Shown one piece after another: positions 54,773 through 56,847 of a DNA stretch of 56,847 nt. A model generated the notes under the pieces. It ran no database searches and had not been told where the DNA came from. It was given only the letters and a program-made list of their open reading frames with translations. Location of the stretch: positions 1-56,847 of the forward strand of contig CAMDLT010000028.1 in the NCBI GenBank assembly GCA_945901855.1, written 5' to 3'. The DNA is from Asaia bogorensis. Lineage in GTDB: Bacteria; Pseudomonadota; Alphaproteobacteria; CACIAM-22H2. Position numbers and translations under genes: made by a program. Positions within the stretch are counted from its first letter, which is position 1; every line of letters begins with the position of its first letter.

Positions 54773-54786
54773 TTTGCGTTCGCAAA
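54773..54786. promoter_or_regulatory. LacI-type operator-like palindrome
   Basis: TTTGCG-TT-CGCAAA (54773-54786), a perfect 6+6 inverted repeat just upstream of a promoter for the solute-binding gene; a second palindrome, TTCGCGAA, is at 54828-54835. Both have the CG-centred look of LacI-family sites. Confidence 0.45.
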
Positions 54787-54789
54787 CCA

Positions 54790-54818
54790 TCGACAGGGCT
54801 TCAGGCCCAAGGTATAAA
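54790..54818 (+). promoter_or_regulatory. Promoter of the carbohydrate-type ABC operon
   Basis: TCGACA (54790-54795), 17-base spacer, TATAAA (54813-54818); predicted start about 54825. The palindromes at 54773-54786 and 54828-54835 lie on either side. Confidence 0.55.
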
Positions 54819-54886
54819 GGAAACGTTTTCGCGAACAAATCACCGGAAAATCCGGGATTCCGCGATCGACCAGGGGAGGAATGCAA

Positions 54887-56254
54887 ATGAAGCGTAGTCT
54901 CGCTTATGCCGTTTTTGCCGGACTTATGGCCGCCGCCATACCTGCATCGGCGCAAGAAAAACTCGAAGTTTGGTGGGTCAAGGGCTTCTACAAAGCCGAA
55001 GACGACGCGCTGTTCGAAGCGATCAAAAAATTCGAAGCCAAGACCGGCGTCAAGGTCGAACTGTCGCAATACGCGATCCAGGACATGATCCCGAAGACGG
55101 TCGCCGCCCTCGATGCCAAGACCGTGCCCGACGTCGCCTATGCCGACGTCTACGACTTCCAGGTCACCAGCAAATGGGCCTTCGAAGGCCGGCTGGAAGA
55201 CTTGTCCAGCGTGATGCGTCCGCTGCTGCCGAAATTCGCAGCCAACACGGTCGAATCGACGCTGCTGTGGAACGACGTGGCCAAGACGCGCGCCTACTAC
55301 GCCTTCCCGCTCAAGCAGCAGACGATGCATATCCAGTACTGGAAGGATCAGCTCGAGCAGTCCGGCTTCAAGGACGGCGACATTCCCAAGAACTGGGCCG
55401 AGTATTGGTCGTTCTGGTGCGACAAGGTGCAGCCGGGCTTCCGGCGCGCGTCGGGTACGCGCGGCTTTGCCATCGGCCAGCCGATGGGCGTCGATTCCAG
55501 CGACTCGTTCTACTCGTTCTTGACCTTCATGGACGCGCACGGCGTCAAGCTGGTGGACGACGAAGGCAAGCTGCTGGTCGACCAGCCCGCCGTCCGCACG
55601 GGCCTGATTGCGGCCATGAAGGACTACACGGACGTCTACTCGCGCAACTGCACGCCGCCCTCGGCGACGAGCTGGAAAGACCCCGACAACAACGTTGCCT
55701 TCCACAACCGCACGACCGTCATGACCCATAACGCGACGATTTCGATCGCCGCCAAGTGGCTCGACGATTCGAACAATGCGGCGCTGACGGCCGAAGAGCG
55801 CGCCACCGCCAAGGCGAACTACGAAACGCGCATCGCCACGGCTGGATTCCCCAACCGTCCCAACGGCCAGCCGATGGTCTATCGCGCGGCTATCAAGACG
55901 GGCGTCGTGTTCTCCGAAGCGCGCAACAAAAATCGCGCCAAGGAATTCGTCGCCTTCTTGCTGCAAGAAGACAATCTGTCGCCCTACGTCGAGGGTTCGC
56001 TTGGCCGCTGGTTCCCGGTGACCAAGGAAGGCCAGCAAAGCGCGTTCTGGAACGCCGACCCGCATCGCCGGGCCGTGCGCGACCAGTTCGCCAATGGCAC
56101 CGTGACGTTCGAGTTCACCAAGAACTGGAAATTCACGATCCTCAACAACGAAAACGTCTGGGCCAAGGCGATGAACCGCGTCGTCAACGAACGCGTTCCG
56201 GTCGAACGCGCCGTGGACGAAATGATCGCCCGCATCAAGCAAGTCGCGGGCTGA
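54887..56254 (+). CDS. ABC transporter solute-binding protein, family 1
   Basis: Periplasmic binding protein of 455 residues with a Sec signal (MKRSLAYAVFAGLMAAAIPASAQ). The mature protein starts EKLEVWWVKGFYKAEDDALF and contains IPKTVAALDAKTVPDVAYAD and SLGRWFPVTKEGQQSAFW, features of the sugar/polyol-type family 1 proteins; the ligand is unknown. GGGGAGGA ends at 54880, so ATG 54887 (6-base spacing) is favoured over ATG 54881. A permease gene follows after a hairpin. Confidence 0.92.
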   Translation: MKRSLAYAVFAGLMAAAIPASAQEKLEVWWVKGFYKAEDDALFEAIKKFEAKTGVKVELSQYAIQDMIPKTVAALDAKTVPDVAYADVYDFQVTSKWAFEGRLEDLSSVMRPLLPKFAANTVESTLLWNDVAKTRAYYAFPLKQQTMHIQYWKDQLEQSGFKDGDIPKNWAEYWSFWCDKVQPGFRRASGTRGFAIGQPMGVDSSDSFYSFLTFMDAHGVKLVDDEGKLLVDQPAVRTGLIAAMKDYTDVYSRNCTPPSATSWKDPDNNVAFHNRTTVMTHNATISIAAKWLDDSNNAALTAEERATAKANYETRIATAGFPNRPNGQPMVYRAAIKTGVVFSEARNKNRAKEFVAFLLQEDNLSPYVEGSLGRWFPVTKEGQQSAFWNADPHRRAVRDQFANGTVTFEFTKNWKFTILNNENVWAKAMNRVVNERVPVERAVDEMIARIKQVAG

Positions 56255-56269
56255 TCGACCCCGCATCGG

Positions 56270-56305
56270 CGGCCGCCCCTTTCGCCGGGGGCGGCCGTTT
56301 CTTTC
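56270..56305 (+). terminator. Perfect 10-bp intercistronic hairpin after the solute-binding gene
   Basis: CGGCCGCCCC (56270-56279), 8-base loop, GGGGCGGCCG (56288-56297), then TTTCTTTC. It lies in the 78-base gap before the permease gene and may terminate part of the transcripts or protect the upstream mRNA. Confidence 0.7.
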
Positions 56306-56332
56306 ACCTCCGTCCGGCGCAAAAGAATCCCC

Positions 56333-56847
56333 ATGTCGCAAGCCGCAGCTGCCGACCTGTCCGCCTTTTCCGCAGCGCCCGCCGCCAGCCGCATGACGAG
56401 CTGGCAGAATTGGGGCACGCTTTTGGTGCTGCCCTATCTCGCGGTGTTTGTCGTTTTTGTGCTGTACCCGGTCGGCTACGGGCTGTGGCTCGGCCACGAC
56501 ATGAAAAGCTATCGCGAGCTTTTCGCCGACGACATTTTCTGGCGCACGGTTGTCAACACCATCATTTTCCTGGGCGTGGGCGTGAACCTGAAAATGGCGA
56601 TCGCGCTGCTGCTCTCCGGCTTTTTTGCGGTTCCGCGCTGGTGGATCCGCGCGCTCGGGCTGCTGTTCATCTTGCCCTGGGCCGTGCCGTCGATCCCGAC
56701 GATCCTGTCATTCCGCTTCATGCTGAATCCGGAATGGGGCATCATCAACCAGACCTACTACAATCTCACATTTCTCGACGGGCCGAACTGGCTCAACAAC
56801 CCCGTGCTGGGGCTGAGCCTGTCGATCGTCGTGCATATCTGGAAGTC
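56333..56847 (+). CDS. ABC transporter permease, MalF/UgpA type (partial, runs off the window)
   Basis: The frame opens at ATG 56333 and stays open to the right edge, giving at least 171 residues. After a polar start (MSQAAAADLSAFSAAPA) comes the first helix GTLLVLPYLAVFVVFVLYPV, then NTIIFLGVGVNLKMAIALLL, LGLLFILPWAVPSIPTIL and WLNNPVLGLSLSIVVHIW, in the usual permease order. The C-terminal half, including the EAA loop, is outside the window. It is the second gene of the transporter operon. Confidence 0.9.
   Translation, partial: MSQAAAADLSAFSAAPAASRMTSWQNWGTLLVLPYLAVFVVFVLYPVGYGLWLGHDMKSYRELFADDIFWRTVVNTIIFLGVGVNLKMAIALLLSGFFAVPRWWIRALGLLFILPWAVPSIPTILSFRFMLNPEWGIINQTYYNLTFLDGPNWLNNPVLGLSLSIVVHIWK

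Overview
The window is about 57 kb of GC-rich DNA that is almost entirely coding, with short gaps and many ATGA or TGATG stop/start overlaps. Gene content points to an alphaproteobacterium, probably Rhodospirillales-like. The clues are a SAM-II riboswitch on metZ, a ugpBAEC operon with a Pho-box-like site, an intracellular PHA depolymerase, and a large B12 locus with a cobalamin riboswitch. The genus is my inference. I see no transposase, phage gene or CRISPR array.

Positions 22-24111 hold a nearly complete adenosylcobalamin pathway. On the left, cobT and an M20 amidohydrolase run on the minus strand and cobS-cobC run on the plus strand. A cobalamin riboswitch then heads cobU-cobW-cobN-cobO-cobQ. 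cobD follows on the minus strand, and then cbiX-cobH-cobL-cobI-cbiG/cobJ-cobM on the plus strand. An ankyrin-repeat gene, cobK and cbiD are on the minus strand, and cobA, a small lipoprotein and cobB close the locus. The corrin-ring genes are mixed: CbiX, CbiD and CbiG are hallmarks of the early-cobalt (anaerobic) route, while CobN belongs to the late-cobalt (aerobic) route. CobG and CobF are absent, and so are the CobS/CobT partners of the cobaltochelatase.

Positions 24118-33430 carry a PHA depolymerase, a 366-base gap with a seven-unit 11-bp tandem array, an EamA transporter, an EEP-family hydrolase, the glycerol-3-phosphate transporter ugpBAEC and glycerol kinase. Positions 33493-38503 hold an overlapping operon (sulfite-oxidase-like protein, glutathione peroxidase, class V aminotransferase) and an SsuABC/TauABC-type ABC transporter.

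Positions 38622-51979 hold housekeeping genes: an MscS-type channel, recX, an ABC-2 permease, argD-argF-hslO, a lipoprotein, a divergent LTxxQ protein/Crp-Fnr pair, argE, folE, apaG, metZ with its SAM-II riboswitch, tRNA-Gly(CCC) and an unknown protein. The right end has a TPR/O-GlcNAc-transferase-like protein, corA and the start of a carbohydrate-type ABC transporter operon whose permease gene runs off the window.

The most notable observations are an in-frame TGA at the conserved terminal Trp of the M20 hydrolase, the uninterrupted 11-bp array, the hybrid B12 route, and a near-consensus promoter placed directly against a terminator-like hairpin before argD.
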